Part shown: positions 52,285 through 60,984 of the stretch, piece after piece
Numbering within the stretch: position 1 is the first letter of the stretch
Layout: the number at the start of each line of letters is the position of its first letter
NCBI RefSeq assembly: GCF_014645655.1
Contig: NZ_BMMD01000008.1
Coordinates: forward strand, 62,001-126,000
DNA length: 64,000 nucleotides
Source of the DNA: Agromyces bauzanensis
GTDB lineage: Bacteria; Actinomycetota; Actinomycetes; Actinomycetales; Microbacteriaceae
Direction of reading: 5' to 3'
Position numbers and translations under genes: made by a program
Notes under the pieces: model-generated
The model's database searches: none
What the model was told of the DNA's origin: nothing
Seen by the model: the letters and a program-made list of their open reading frames with translations, nothing else

Positions 52285-53805
52285 GTGCCTCCGCACGAGG
52301 CCCCCCGCACCCGTCCGGCAGCGATCTCCGCGCGGGGCTGGGGCTGGCGGCACGGCGGGCGGCGCACGCCCGCCGTGCACGACCTCGACCTAGAGATCGC
52401 GCCCGGCGAGCGGGTGCTCCTACTCGGCGCGTCCGGATCCGGCAAGTCCACGCTGCTGCACGGCCTGGCCGGCGTCCTGGGCGACGACGACGACGGCGAT
52501 GCGACCGGCCGGCTGCTCATCGACGGTCGGCCGGCCGCGGCGGCCCGGGGCCGGTCGGGGCTGGTGCTGCAGGACCCCGACGCGCAGGTCGTCATGGCTC
52601 GCGTCGGCGACGACGTGGCGTTCGGCCTCGAGAACCTCGGCGTCGCACGCGAGGAGATCTGGTCGCGCGTCGACGCCGCGCTGGACGCGGTGGGACTCGA
52701 CCTGCCGCGCGACCACTCCACCGCGGAGCTCTCGGGCGGACAACGCCAGCGGCTCGCGCTCGCGGGCGTGCTCGCCATGCGTCCCGGGTTGATCCTGCTC
52801 GACGAGCCGACGGCGAACCTCGATCCCGCCGGCGTGCTGGAGGTCCGCGACGCCGTCGCCCGAGTGGCCGACGAGTCGGGCGCGACGTTCGTCGTGATCG
52901 AGCACCTGGTGTCCACGTGGCTTCCGGTGGTCGACCGCGTGATCGTGCTCGGCGCGGGCGGCGCGCTCCTCGCCGATGGGGCGCCGGCCGGCGTGCTCGA
53001 CGCGCACGCCGCGGAGTTGCGCGCCGCCGGCGTGTGGCTGCCCTCGGAGGTGCCGTGGCACGCGCCCGCCCCCGACGTCGCGGCGAGGCATCCGCTGCTC
53101 ACCGCCGACCGTCTCGACGTCGCCCGCGTTCACGGCAGGCCCGTGCTCCGGGGCGTGGACGCGCAGGTCGTGGGTGGCGGGATCCTCGCCGTGACGGGGC
53201 CGAACGGTGTGGGCAAGACCACGCTCGCCCTGACGCTCGCGGGGCTCCTGCGTCCGGAGGCCGGCCGGCTCATCGCGGATCCCGAGCTCGCGAAGGGGGC
53301 GCGCGGGGAACCGTGGCGTTGGCGATCGCGCGAACTCCTCACCCGCATCGGCACGGTCTTCCAGAGCCCCGAGCACCAGTTCATCGCGGGCACGGTGCGT
53401 GCCGAACTCGAGGTCGGCCCGCGCGCGCTGAAGCTTCCTCCGGCCGAGCGCGACGCCCGCACCGACGCGCTGCTCCAGTCGCTGCGCCTCGAGCGGCTCG
53501 CCGCCGCGAACCCGTTCACCCTGTCGGGCGGCGAGAAACGGCGGCTCTCGGTCGCCACCGCGCTCGCGACGAGGCCGCGGATGCTCGTGCTCGACGAACC
53601 CACGTTCGGCCAGGACGCGAACACGTGGCGCGAACTCGCGCGGCTCATCGTCGCCCTGCGGGACGACGGCGTCGGGGTGGTCGCGATGACGCATGACGAG
53701 GCATTCGTCGAGGCCGTCGCCGACCGTCGCCTCGAGCTGCACCGCACGATGGTCGACGAATCGGACACGCCCGCGGGAACGAGCTCGGTGGAGGCTCCTC
53801 GATGA
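52285..53805 (+). CDS. ykoD: ECF transporter duplicated ATPase (YkoD-like)
   Basis: Two ABC ATPase domains are fused in one chain of 506 aa. The first has Walker A GASGSGKST, Q-loop LQDPDAQVV, signature LSGGQRQR and Walker B LILLDEPT; the second has Walker A GPNGVGKTT, Q-loop FQSPEHQFI, signature LSGGEKRR and MLVLDEPT. The fusion supplies both the A and A' subunits of the energy-coupling module. GTG is the start, two bases after ykoE. It overlaps the T component by four bases. Confidence 0.92.
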   Translation: MPPHEAPRTRPAAISARGWGWRHGGRRTPAVHDLDLEIAPGERVLLLGASGSGKSTLLHGLAGVLGDDDDGDATGRLLIDGRPAAAARGRSGLVLQDPDAQVVMARVGDDVAFGLENLGVAREEIWSRVDAALDAVGLDLPRDHSTAELSGGQRQRLALAGVLAMRPGLILLDEPTANLDPAGVLEVRDAVARVADESGATFVVIEHLVSTWLPVVDRVIVLGAGGALLADGAPAGVLDAHAAELRAAGVWLPSEVPWHAPAPDVAARHPLLTADRLDVARVHGRPVLRGVDAQVVGGGILAVTGPNGVGKTTLALTLAGLLRPEAGRLIADPELAKGARGEPWRWRSRELLTRIGTVFQSPEHQFIAGTVRAELEVGPRALKLPPAERDARTDALLQSLRLERLAAANPFTLSGGEKRRLSVATALATRPRMLVLDEPTFGQDANTWRELARLIVALRDDGVGVVAMTHDEAFVEAVADRRLELHRTMVDESDTPAGTSSVEAPR

Positions 53806-54581
53806 GCATCGCCTCGGTGCGGCCCGGGCTGCCGCTCGCGGCCGTGAACCCGGTCGCGAAAGTCGCCGCCACGGTGCCGCTCAGCATCGTGCTCGTGCTC
53901 ACGCTCGATCCGGTCTCGGCCGCCGTCGCCATCGCCTGCGAACTGCTGGTCTTCACGCTCGTCGGATTCGGCCCGCTCCTGTGGTCGCCCCGGACGCTGC
54001 CGATCTGGATCGCCGCACCGCTCACCGGTCTCAGCATGGTGCTCTACGGCGCCCCGTCGGGCGAGACGTACTGGGAGTTCGGCGTCATCCTCGTCACCGA
54101 GGGGTCGCTCCTCATCGGCCTCGCCACCATGACGCGCGTCATTGCGATCGCACTTCCCGCCGTGGTCCTGTTCCTCACGATCGACCCCACCGACCTCGCC
54201 GACGGGCTCGCGCAGACGCTGCACCTGCCGGCTCGCTTCGTGCTCGGGGCGCTCGCGGGGCTCCGCCTCGTCGGCTCGAGCGTGGACGACTGGCGCACGC
54301 TCCGGCTCGCGCGGCGTGCCAGGGGTGTCGCCGACCACGGCGTCGTCCGGCGCGGGCTCGGGCAGGCATTCGCGCTGCTCGTGCTCGCGATCCGTCGCGG
54401 CTCCACGCTCGCGACCGCGATGGAGGCCCGGGGCTTCGGCGCGCCGGGGGAACGCACCTGGGCGAGGGTCGCACGGTTCGGCGCGGCCGAGTGGGCGGTC
54501 ATCGCGGTCGGATGCCTCGTCGCGGCGATCGCGGCGACGGCGGCCGTCCTCGCGGGAAGCTGGAACGTTGTCTGGGCGTGA
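53802..54581 (+). CDS. ykoC: ECF transporter T component (YkoC-like)
   Basis: This is the transmembrane coupling subunit with 259 aa, about five helices and the cytoplasmic coupling helices: the A-R-G-type motif appears as RLARRARGVADHG and again as AMEARGFGAPGER. It starts by ATGA overlap in the end of the ATPase gene, so S, A and T proteins are made together under the TPP riboswitch. Confidence 0.92.
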   Translation: MSIASVRPGLPLAAVNPVAKVAATVPLSIVLVLTLDPVSAAVAIACELLVFTLVGFGPLLWSPRTLPIWIAAPLTGLSMVLYGAPSGETYWEFGVILVTEGSLLIGLATMTRVIAIALPAVVLFLTIDPTDLADGLAQTLHLPARFVLGALAGLRLVGSSVDDWRTLRLARRARGVADHGVVRRGLGQAFALLVLAIRRGSTLATAMEARGFGAPGERTWARVARFGAAEWAVIAVGCLVAAIAATAAVLAGSWNVVWA

Positions 54582-55155
54582 GGTCGGCGTCGATCGGGTC
54601 GCGACGGCGTCGGTGGGCGCCGTGCTCGAGCAGGTCCGGGGCGTCCGCCGTCCGCTCGTGCTCATCGACGGGCCGAGCGGAGCGGGCAAGAGCACCCTCG
54701 CCGACGCGGTGCGCGTGGCATGGCCGGGCAGCGCGCCGCGGCTCGTGCGCCTCGACGACGTGTATCCGGGTTGGTCGGGCCTCGAACGGGCAGGCGCCGT
54801 GCTGGCCCGCACCCTCGTGCCGCCCGTGCGCCGCGGCGGGGTGGGCCGCTGGCGCCGGTGGGACTGGGCGCGGGCCAGGCCGGGCGCGCTCGAGCGGCTC
54901 CGCCCCGGCGGGCCGCTCATCGTGGAGGGTTGCGGCGCGTTCGTCGTCGGCGACGGGGCGCCCGAGGTCGTGCGCGTCTGGGTCGACGCGCCCGACGCGT
55001 TGCGCAAGCGGCGGGCCCTCGACCGCGACGACGGCGCGTACGACGCGTTCTGGGAGCTCTGGGAGCACCAGTGGCGGCGGTACGTGCACCGGACGTCGCC
55101 CGAGCGCCGCGCCGACGTGCGCGTGCGTGCGGTGCCCGACGCGCCGCCGCGCTAA
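54568..55155 (+). CDS. P-loop kinase, uridine-kinase-like
   Basis: The protein has Walker A DGPSGAGKSTLADAV and a following VRLDDVYPGWSGL, as in nucleoside and phosphoribulokinase-like kinases; RPGGPLIVEGCGAF stands for Walker B. Substrate unknown. The start is uncertain: TTG 54568 (overlapping ykoC, with GGGAAG upstream) or GTG 54613. Its place after the transporter suggests a role in phosphorylating the imported precursor, but that is a guess. Length is 195 or 180 aa. Confidence 0.7.
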   Translation: MSGREVGVDRVATASVGAVLEQVRGVRRPLVLIDGPSGAGKSTLADAVRVAWPGSAPRLVRLDDVYPGWSGLERAGAVLARTLVPPVRRGGVGRWRRWDWARARPGALERLRPGGPLIVEGCGAFVVGDGAPEVVRVWVDAPDALRKRRALDRDDGAYDAFWELWEHQWRRYVHRTSPERRADVRVRAVPDAPPR

Positions 55156-55158
55156 CGT
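55153..55158 (+). promoter_or_regulatory. -10 box overlapping the kinase stop codon
   Basis: TAACGT starts with the TAA stop of the kinase gene and is six bases before ATG 55165: a probable leaderless promoter. Confidence 0.5.
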
Positions 55159-55164
55159 AGACGC

Positions 55165-55425
55165 ATGAGCGCAGACACGGCAAGGACCGACTACGTCGCC
55201 GAGTTCATCGACGGCCCCCTCGAGGGTGACTTCGAGCATCGGGCCCTCGTCGGCGGCAAGCCCGAGACCCGTGTCGGCATGATGGCGGCGGTCGACGGCC
55301 TCGAGTCCCTCTTCTGGTACGACGCCGTCGAGCAGCGCGAGGTCAACGGCCAGATGCGGGTGCGCTTCAAGTTCGACGCCGACGACTCCGACCCGGTGGA
55401 GTTCGACCAGGACGACAACGACTGA
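55165..55425 (+). CDS. Small acidic conserved protein
   Basis: The function is unknown. The 86-residue protein is acidic with several predicted beta strands (YVAEFIDGPLEGDFEHRALV, FWYDAVEQREVNGQMRVRFK) and ends in an Asp-rich tail (DSDPVEFDQDDND). It looks like a complete small domain with good codon bias. A leaderless start is indicated by the TAACGT box. Confidence 0.65.
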   Translation: MSADTARTDYVAEFIDGPLEGDFEHRALVGGKPETRVGMMAAVDGLESLFWYDAVEQREVNGQMRVRFKFDADDSDPVEFDQDDND

Positions 55426-55467
55426 CGAACACACGTCGCCTGCGCGTCGTGACCCGGACGCGCCCCG

Positions 55468-56724
55468 TCAGCCGTCCTGGCCGGCGAGGAACGCGCCGAT
55501 GAGCGGCGCGGGGTTCGTGAGCCGCCACACCGGACCTGGGTCGCGGATGTCGCCCGACAGCATCAGCGGCGACGCCAGCTCCCCGGTCGAGGTCGCGACA
55601 GTCACGCGGCCCACGTCGCGGCCGTCGGGGGCGGTCGAGAATGCGTCGACGTCGACGGATGCCTCGCCGAACGCGTTGCCCCACGCGGCATCCATTCGAC
55701 TCACCGATGCGACCACGTCGGCACGGTCGCCCCATGGCGCAATGACTCGGGCATACCGCGTGCCGGCCTCGATGACGGCGACCGGTGCGGACGCGGCGAT
55801 CGCCGACTCGACCGCGGCGGTGACGGCGGGGTCGAGCGTCTCGTAGTCGGGCATCAGGAGCATGGCGCCCGTGATGCGCGTCGGCCCGCCCTCGGCGCCC
55901 TCGGTGACCGGCAGTTCGGTCGTGAGCACATAGCTCAGCGCCGCCTGGTCGGTGAAGCTGCGGGTGATGGCGCGGACGCCTCCGCTCTCCGACCGGTCGA
56001 CCACGTCGGGTACGCGGCGGGCGCCGGACGGCGTCTCATCGGGGTCGTCGAGCATCGCCGCGAGCGCCGGATCAGCCAGCACGAGTCCCGCGAGCCGGGC
56101 GAGCTCGTCGGCGGTGCCGACGTTGTCGCCTGAGAGACCGGTCGCGTCACCGACGCGGGTCGCGGTGAATCCGTGCTCCTCGAGCCACGCGTTGGCCTCG
56201 TCGACGTACTGCGCCACGGCGCCGAACGCCCACCGCACGAGCGTGTCGGCGTGGTTGTTGCTGGACGCGAGCAGCACGGCACGCACCACGTCGCGCTGGC
56301 TCCAGGTCTCGCCGGGGGAGACCTGGAGCACGCGGGATCCCTCGCCCGAGTATCGCAGGTAGTCGGTGTAATCCGCAGGTCCGATGGGGATGTCGGGACC
56401 GGCACCCTCGGCGGGAAGTGGGAGCGAGTCGAGGGTCACGAGCAGCGTCACGAGCTTCGCCGCGCCGCCGATCGGCACGGCAGCGGTTTCGCCGGCGATC
56501 GCGACGGTCTCGGCGGTGCCGTCGTCGGCCAGCACCGCCAGCGCGCTGGCGCCCGTCTCGGGCAGCAGGAGTGCTGGGACCTCGGATGTCGCGGTCGCCG
56601 CCGGCTCGAGACGTACGTCGACCTCGGGGAGGGGGCCCAGCAGCATCGCGGGGCCGTACACGCCCACGACGAGGATGGCCAGCGCGCCGACGACGATGCC
56701 GACGATGCGGCCGGGGGAGGTCAT
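55468..56724 (-). CDS. D-alanyl-D-alanine carboxypeptidase-like protein, catalytic Ser apparently lost
   Basis: One N-terminal helix (residues 6-30) anchors an external domain of the penicillin-binding type (418 aa in all). The second motif SSN is present (LLASSNNHADTL, residues 152-163), and the fold around it (FTATRVGDATGLSGDNVGTA) fits family S11/S13. At the first motif the usual SxxK is G87-A-A-K90, and I find no KTG motif. It may thus be a non-catalytic relative. A TACGCT box six bases before the ATG suggests a leaderless mRNA. Confidence 0.75.
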   Translation of the reverse strand: MTSPGRIVGIVVGALAILVVGVYGPAMLLGPLPEVDVRLEPAATATSEVPALLLPETGASALAVLADDGTAETVAIAGETAAVPIGGAAKLVTLLVTLDSLPLPAEGAGPDIPIGPADYTDYLRYSGEGSRVLQVSPGETWSQRDVVRAVLLASSNNHADTLVRWAFGAVAQYVDEANAWLEEHGFTATRVGDATGLSGDNVGTADELARLAGLVLADPALAAMLDDPDETPSGARRVPDVVDRSESGGVRAITRSFTDQAALSYVLTTELPVTEGAEGGPTRITGAMLLMPDYETLDPAVTAAVESAIAASAPVAVIEAGTRYARVIAPWGDRADVVASVSRMDAAWGNAFGEASVDVDAFSTAPDGRDVGRVTVATSTGELASPLMLSGDIRDPGPVWRLTNPAPLIGAFLAGQDG

Positions 56725-56730
56725 GGCATC

Positions 56731-56736
56731 AGCGTA
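56731..56736 (-). promoter_or_regulatory. -10 box of a probable leaderless promoter
   Basis: On the minus strand TACGCT is followed by six bases and the ATG at 56724. It lies in the short gap behind the metallopeptidase stop. Confidence 0.5.
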
Positions 56737-56748
56737 ACGCGGCGCGCT

Positions 56749-57096
56749 TCACGCCCAGCCCAGGTCGTGCAGCCGGTCGTCGTCGATGCCGTAGAAGTGC
56801 GCGATCTCGTGCACGAGCGTGACGTGGATCTCATCGCGGAGCTCCGCCTCGTCGTCGGCGATCGCGAGCAGCGGCTCGCGGTAGAGGATGATCCGGTCGG
56901 GCATCTCGCCGAGACCGTACCGATCGCGTTCCGTGAGGGCGAATCCGTCGTAGAGGCCGAGCAGGTCGAGCGAGCCGTCCTCTGGTCGATCTTCGACGAC
57001 GAAGACGACGTTCTCGAGTCCGTCGACCATGTCGTCGGGCAGCCTATCGAGCTCGTCCACCACGATGGCCTCGAACGCTTCGGCATCGAGGTGCAC
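56749..57096 (-). CDS. Small metallopeptidase-family protein (zincin, HExxH)
   Basis: The 115-residue protein is nearly only a minimal zincin: LPDDMVDGLENVVFVVED, then a YREPLLAIADDEAELRDEIH stretch and the zinc motif H96-E-I-A-H100 with FYGIDDDRLHDLGW behind it. It matches the metallopeptidase family formerly DUF1025; substrates are unknown. The GTG at 57096 is chosen because the reading upstream enters tRNA-His. It is 27 bases from the tRNA on the same strand. Confidence 0.85.
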   Translation of the reverse strand: MHLDAEAFEAIVVDELDRLPDDMVDGLENVVFVVEDRPEDGSLDLLGLYDGFALTERDRYGLGEMPDRIILYREPLLAIADDEAELRDEIHVTLVHEIAHFYGIDDDRLHDLGWA

Positions 57097-57122
57097 GAGA
57101 TTCCGATCGCTGAGTGAATTGG

Positions 57123-57196
57123 GGTGAGTAACGGGGCTTGAACCCGCGACCTCCTGGACCACAACCAGGCGCTCTACCAACTGAGCTATACCCACC
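57123..57196 (-). tRNA. tRNA-His (anticodon GTG)
   Basis: The minus-strand sequence folds into a full cloverleaf: acceptor GTGGGTA/TACTCAC, D arm TAGCTCAGTTGGTAGAGC, anticodon arm CCTGG-TTGTGGT-CCAGG and T arm GCGGGTTCAAGCCCCG-like. The extra 5' G opposite C73, special to histidine tRNA, is encoded. The 3' CCA is not encoded (ACCCC follows). Confidence 0.97.
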
Positions 57197-57238
57197 ATGC
57201 GTCGACCGCCGGAGCGATCGGGCAACCCAAAAAGAGTA

Positions 57239-57859
57239 CTACACCTTGGCTTCGAACTCGTCCACGACGGCGGCGGCGAGCGTCTGGAGCTCCTGGCTCG
57301 ACGGGCCGGGCTCGGCCACGAACACCGCGCGGCGGTAGTACTGCAACTCACGAATGGACTCGAGGATGTCGGCGAGCGCGCGGTGACCGCCGTTCTTCGC
57401 GGGGGAGTTGAAGTACGCGCGCGGGTACCAGCGCTTGGCGAGCTCCTTGATCGAGGACACGTCGACACTACGGTAATGCAGGTGCCCGTCGAGTCGCGGC
57501 ATGAACTTGGCGAGGAACGCCCGGTCGGTGCCGATCGAGTTGCCCGCGATCGGGGCCCGCTGCTCGTCGGGCACGTGCTTCAGCACGTACTCGAGCACCT
57601 CGTACTCCGCCTCGGCGACACTCACGCCGTTGGGGATCTCCTCGATGAGCCCTGACTCGGTGTGCATGGCGCGCACGAACTCGCCCATCGACTCGAGGGC
57701 ACTCGCGTCGGGCTTGATGACGATGCTGAGGCCCGCATCGACGGGGTTGAGGTCGTAGTCCGTGATGACGACCGCGATCTCGACGAGCTCATCGACCTCG
57801 AGGTCGAGCCCGGTCATCTCGCAGTCGATCCAGACCAGTCGGTCGCTCGAGGTTGCCAT
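57239..57859 (-). CDS. orn: Oligoribonuclease
   Basis: Orn degrades RNA fragments of 2-5 nucleotides (including pGpG) to mononucleotides. The DEDDh motifs are clear: WIDCEMTGLD (residues 10-19), AGNSIGTDRAFL near residue 105, and HRALADILESI with the catalytic His near residue 159. Length is 206 aa. The TAGACT box six bases before the ATG indicates a leaderless mRNA. tRNA-His is downstream and tRNA-Arg upstream on the same strand. Confidence 0.95.
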   Translation of the reverse strand: MATSSDRLVWIDCEMTGLDLEVDELVEIAVVITDYDLNPVDAGLSIVIKPDASALESMGEFVRAMHTESGLIEEIPNGVSVAEAEYEVLEYVLKHVPDEQRAPIAGNSIGTDRAFLAKFMPRLDGHLHYRSVDVSSIKELAKRWYPRAYFNSPAKNGGHRALADILESIRELQYYRRAVFVAEPGPSSQELQTLAAAVVDEFEAKV

Positions 57860-57865
57860 GCGGCG

Positions 57866-57871
57866 AGTCTA
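57866..57871 (-). promoter_or_regulatory. -10 box of a probable leaderless orn promoter
   Basis: On the minus strand TAGACT with six bases to the ATG at 57859. Confidence 0.55.
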
Positions 57872-57914
57872 CCGGGGCGGTCGGACACGGCCGCCGTGGT
57901 CACCGAGGCGGCGG

Positions 57915-57987
57915 TCCCCCCGGAGAGATTCGAACTCCCGACCAAGTGGGTAGAAACCACCTGCTCTGTCCACTGAGCTACGGGGGG
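57915..57987 (-). tRNA. tRNA-Arg (anticodon TCT)
   Basis: The minus strand gives a full cloverleaf: acceptor CCCCCCG/CGGGGGG with discriminator A, D arm TAGCTCAGTGGACAGAGC, anticodon arm GGTGG-TTTCTAC-CCACT (anticodon TCT, reading AGA/AGG) and T arm CGGGAGTTCGAATCTCTCC-like. CCA is not encoded. AGA/AGG are rare codons in this GC-rich genome. Confidence 0.96.
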
Positions 57988-58039
57988 TGGTGGAGCGACG
58001 CACTGACAGCATATCGACCGGGGTGGCGGAGCGCCGTCG

Positions 58040-59257
58040 TCAACCCTCGGCGGGCACGTGCTCGTCGTCGGCGCGGCGACTCGCGGCGTCCGCCGATCGC
58101 CGGTGCAGCGCGAGCGCAGTGAGGGGGAACAGGAGCACCGAGAGCATGCCGGCGCCGACGAGCGCGGCCGCGAGGCCACTCGAGAGCTCGCCCCGGTCGA
58201 CGCCGATCGCCGTGACGGCGACGATGATCGGCAGGCCGGTGGCGCCGAACAGCGCCGTCGCGGCGAGATCGCGGCGGCTCGACCCGCGCGGTGCCGCGAG
58301 CATCGACGGCACGCCGCGCACGACGAGGAACAGCACCACGAAGACCGGCAGGAGCACGAGGGTGCGGATGTCGTTCACGAGTGCCTCGAGGTCGAACGTG
58401 ACGCCCGTGGCGATGAAGAAGATCGGCACCAGGAACCCGTAACCGAGCGCTTCGACCTTGCCCTCGATGACCTCGACGTCGTGCTCGGGGGCGCCCGACA
58501 GGATGAGGCGGTAGAGCACGCCAGCCGTGAACGCACCGAGCAGCATGTCGAGGTCGAGCTCGACGCTGAGCGCGACGAGCGCCACCAGCACGAGCACGAC
58601 CAGGCGCACGCCGAACTGGCCGCTCGTGTGCAGCGTGGCATTGATGATCCGGTGCAGGCGGCGCCCCTCGCCGCGTGCGGCGAGCCAGATGGCGGCGCCG
58701 GCGATCACGGCGAAGGCGACGAGCACGAGCGCGGCCGTGAGTGGTGAACGCCCGCTGAGGAAGAGCGAGATCGCCAGCAGCGGGCCGAACTCGCCGATGG
58801 CGCCGATCGCGACCACCGAGACGCCGAACGGCGTGCGCAGGTCGCCGGAGTCGCGGAGCACGGGCATGATCGTGCCGAGCGCCGTCGACGTGAGCGCGAT
58901 GCCGATGAAGCCGGCGGCCGCGAGATCGTGGGCGAACAGCGTGGCGATGCCGAGTCCGGCGGCGAGCGAGATGATCCAGCCGATCGCCGCCCTGGTGAGC
59001 GGCCGGCCCCGGATGGCGTGGAAGTCGATCTCGTTGCCGGCGAGGAAGAAGAGCATTGCGAGGCCGAAATCCGCGAAGAACGCCGTCAGGTCGTCGGGCA
59101 CGATCCAGCCGAGCACGGCCGGACCGAGCACGAGGCCCAGCAGGATCTCGAACACGACGAGTGGGATCGCGACCCACCGGGACAGCAGACGCACCAGCGG
59201 CGGTGCCGCGACCGCGACGGCGGGGAACAGCACCAGTGTCCCGATCGAGTAGTCCAC
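58040..59257 (-). CDS. Cation:proton antiporter, CPA2 family
   Basis: The 405-residue membrane protein has about twelve hydrophobic helices. Typical CPA2 segments are [17 protein letters not shown] near residue 40, [20 protein letters not shown] near residue 63, and [19 protein letters not shown] and [15 protein letters not shown] in the core where antiporters carry the ion-binding acid. No TrkA-N domain follows, so regulation is unlike Kef systems. GTG 59257 has a GGGGGTG sequence upstream and agrees with the first helix; the longer frame to 59365 lacks homology. It is divergent from nadE. Confidence 0.86.
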   Translation of the reverse strand: MDYSIGTLVLFPAVAVAAPPLVRLLSRWVAIPLVVFEILLGLVLGPAVLGWIVPDDLTAFFADFGLAMLFFLAGNEIDFHAIRGRPLTRAAIGWIISLAAGLGIATLFAHDLAAAGFIGIALTSTALGTIMPVLRDSGDLRTPFGVSVVAIGAIGEFGPLLAISLFLSGRSPLTAALVLVAFAVIAGAAIWLAARGEGRRLHRIINATLHTSGQFGVRLVVLVLVALVALSVELDLDMLLGAFTAGVLYRLILSGAPEHDVEVIEGKVEALGYGFLVPIFFIATGVTFDLEALVNDIRTLVLLPVFVVLFLVVRGVPSMLAAPRGSSRRDLAATALFGATGLPIIVAVTAIGVDRGELSSGLAAALVGAGMLSVLLFPLTALALHRRSADAASRRADDEHVPAEG

Positions 59258-59373
59258 CGCGCACCCCCGGATCTCGCACGCACTCACGTGCGCCTGCCGC
59301 GATGCTATCGGAGCGTCCGAGCCGGGATGCCGGTGTCTGGCCCACGCGTTTCGTGCGTGAAACATCGCAGCGG

Positions 59374-59379
59374 TATCGT
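59374..59379 (+). promoter_or_regulatory. -10 box of a probable leaderless nadE promoter
   Basis: TATCGT with six bases to the ATG at 59386. Confidence 0.5.
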
Positions 59380-59385
59380 CGTGGG

Positions 59386-60207
59386 ATGCGCGACCTGCAG
59401 GCGAGAATCATCGAAGAACTCAATGTCAGCCCGGGCATCGACCCAGCCGAGCAGGTCCGTGCCCGGATCGACTTCCTGAAGACCTACCTGCGCACCAGTG
59501 GTGCGGCGGGCTTCGTCCTCGGCATCAGCGGCGGGCAGGACTCCTCGCTCGCCGGCCGGCTCTGCCAGCTCGCGGTCGAGGAACTCGCCGCCGAGGGTGA
59601 CCCGGCGCGCTTCGTCGCAGTGCGTCTGCCCCATGGCGTGCAGCACGACGAGGCCGACGCGCAACTGGCGCTCGATTTCATCCAGCCGGCCGAGACCATG
59701 GTCTTCAACATCATCGAGCCCGTCGACGAACTCGCCGAGGAGGTCGCCGAGGCGACCGGCGTCGCCCTCACCGACTTCGGCAAGGGCAACGTCAAGGCCC
59801 GCATGCGCATGATCGCCCAGTACGCGATCGCCGGCGAGGGCCGCCTGCTCGTGGTGGGCACCGACCACGCGGCCGAGGCGGTCACGGGCTTCTTCACGAA
59901 GTACGGCGACGGCGGCGCCGACATCCTGCCGCTCACGGGTCTCACGAAGCGCCAGGGGCGCGCCCTGCTCCAGCACCTCGGCGCGCCCGAGCGGATCTAC
60001 CTGAAGGTGCCCACGGCCGATCTTCTCGACCACGATCCCGGTCAGGCCGACGAGGCGAACCTCGGCCTGAAGTACCACGACATCGACGCCTACCTCGAGG
60101 GTGAGGAGATCGACGCGGGGATCGCCGATCGCATTGAGGCGCGCTTCCTGCAGACGCGGCACAAGCGGGCGGTGCCCGTCTCGATGTTCGACGACTGGTG
60201 GATCTGA
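59386..60207 (+). CDS. nadE: NH3-dependent NAD+ synthetase
   Basis: NadE amidates nicotinic acid adenine dinucleotide in the last step of NAD synthesis. The PP-loop SGGQDS is at residues 48-53; [33 protein letters not shown] and [20 protein letters not shown] follow in the normal order. Length of 273 aa and the lack of a CN-hydrolase glutaminase domain show the ammonia-using type. A hairpin follows the stop by two bases. Confidence 0.96.
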   Translation: MRDLQARIIEELNVSPGIDPAEQVRARIDFLKTYLRTSGAAGFVLGISGGQDSSLAGRLCQLAVEELAAEGDPARFVAVRLPHGVQHDEADAQLALDFIQPAETMVFNIIEPVDELAEEVAEATGVALTDFGKGNVKARMRMIAQYAIAGEGRLLVVGTDHAAEAVTGFFTKYGDGGADILPLTGLTKRQGRALLQHLGAPERIYLKVPTADLLDHDPGQADEANLGLKYHDIDAYLEGEEIDAGIADRIEARFLQTRHKRAVPVSMFDDWWI

Positions 60208-60208
60208 C

Positions 60209-60243
60209 CGCCTGAGCCGCCAGGCGCGCGCGTCGCTCAGGCG
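60209..60243. terminator. Hairpin between convergent nadE and a membrane-protein gene
   Basis: CGCCTGAGC (60209-60217) pairs perfectly with GCTCAGGCG (60235-60243) around a 17-base loop. It reaches into the last codons of the opposite gene and could stop transcription from both sides; there is no T-tract. Confidence 0.5.
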
Positions 60244-60252
60244 CGCGCGTCG
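60221..60252. repeat. 15-bp direct repeat at a stop codon
   Basis: CAGGCGCGCGCGTCG occurs at 60221-60235 and again at 60238-60252, two bases apart. The stop codon of the minus-strand gene (60237-60239) lies at the border. Confidence 0.85.
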
Positions 60253-60905
60253 TCGAATGTCGGTGTCGGGGCGGTGTCGTTCGGCCCGTGCGCCGACTCC
60301 ATGCCCGCCCGAGGCGGCGGCTCGATCGTGGCCGCGCCCTGGTAGCGCGCGCGGTGCTGTTCTGCGACCCAGGCGTCCTGCGCCTCGACCGCGGCCTGCT
60401 CGGGCTCCTGTCGTTGCGTGCGCCACCGCACGAGGTCGTTCTGGAACTGCTTGCGGGTACGAGCCGGATGGCGCTCCCACTCGAGCAGCCGGTCGCGGAA
60501 CTCGACGACGGCGGGGTCGAGCTGGTAGCCGAACGTCGCGGACGCGCGCTTCAGCTCATGCAGTTGGTGGGCCGCCCAGTTGGCGGCGACATCCGACCCG
60601 CGCATCGGCAGCAGCCGCACCTGGATGTCCGCCTGCCCGACCATGCGGTCGGCGAGCACCTGCTCCTGCGGGGTGAGTGAGTTCCACACCGAGGCCTCGG
60701 TCGCGGCGTCGACGAGCGCCGCGATCGCCGCGCTCCTCGCCTCGCGGTCGCGCTGCGCAAGGACCCGGCGGATCGCCGCGCCGGCGATCCACGCCGCGAG
60801 GAGTCCCGACGCGAGCACCGCGACGAAGAGCACGGCCGCGGCGAAGACGGTCGGGCGCGCGGCGTGAGACGTGAGCCACGAGATGAGGTCGTTCCACAGG
60901 TCCAT
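60237..60905 (-). CDS. Membrane-anchored protein of unknown function
   Basis: I do not recognise it. One N-terminal hydrophobic helix (VFAAAVLFVAVLASGLLAAW, residues 20-39) precedes a soluble, mostly helical domain of about 160 residues (WNSLTPQEQVLADRMVGQAD, ANWAAHQLHELKRASATFGY, RDRLLEWERHPARTRKQFQN) and a Pro-rich tail. Length is 222 aa. A TAGCCT box six bases before the ATG suggests a leaderless mRNA. Confidence 0.7.
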   Translation of the reverse strand: MDLWNDLISWLTSHAARPTVFAAAVLFVAVLASGLLAAWIAGAAIRRVLAQRDREARSAAIAALVDAATEASVWNSLTPQEQVLADRMVGQADIQVRLLPMRGSDVAANWAAHQLHELKRASATFGYQLDPAVVEFRDRLLEWERHPARTRKQFQNDLVRWRTQRQEPEQAAVEAQDAWVAEQHRARYQGAATIEPPPRAGMESAHGPNDTAPTPTFDDARA

Positions 60906-60911
60906 GCGCGA

Positions 60912-60917
60912 AGGCTA
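60912..60917 (-). promoter_or_regulatory. -10 box of a probable leaderless promoter
   Basis: On the minus strand TAGCCT with six bases to the ATG at 60905. Confidence 0.5.
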
Positions 60918-60984
60918 TCGTCGCGGATGCCCCGCGCGAACGATACGGCACGGCGTGCCCGCATGATGCGCGGGGGCGGGCGCT

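Noticed and set aside
57097-57468. Upstream extension of the small metallopeptidase
   Set aside because: It would run through tRNA-His and into orn; the GTG at 57096 is the first start after the tRNA.
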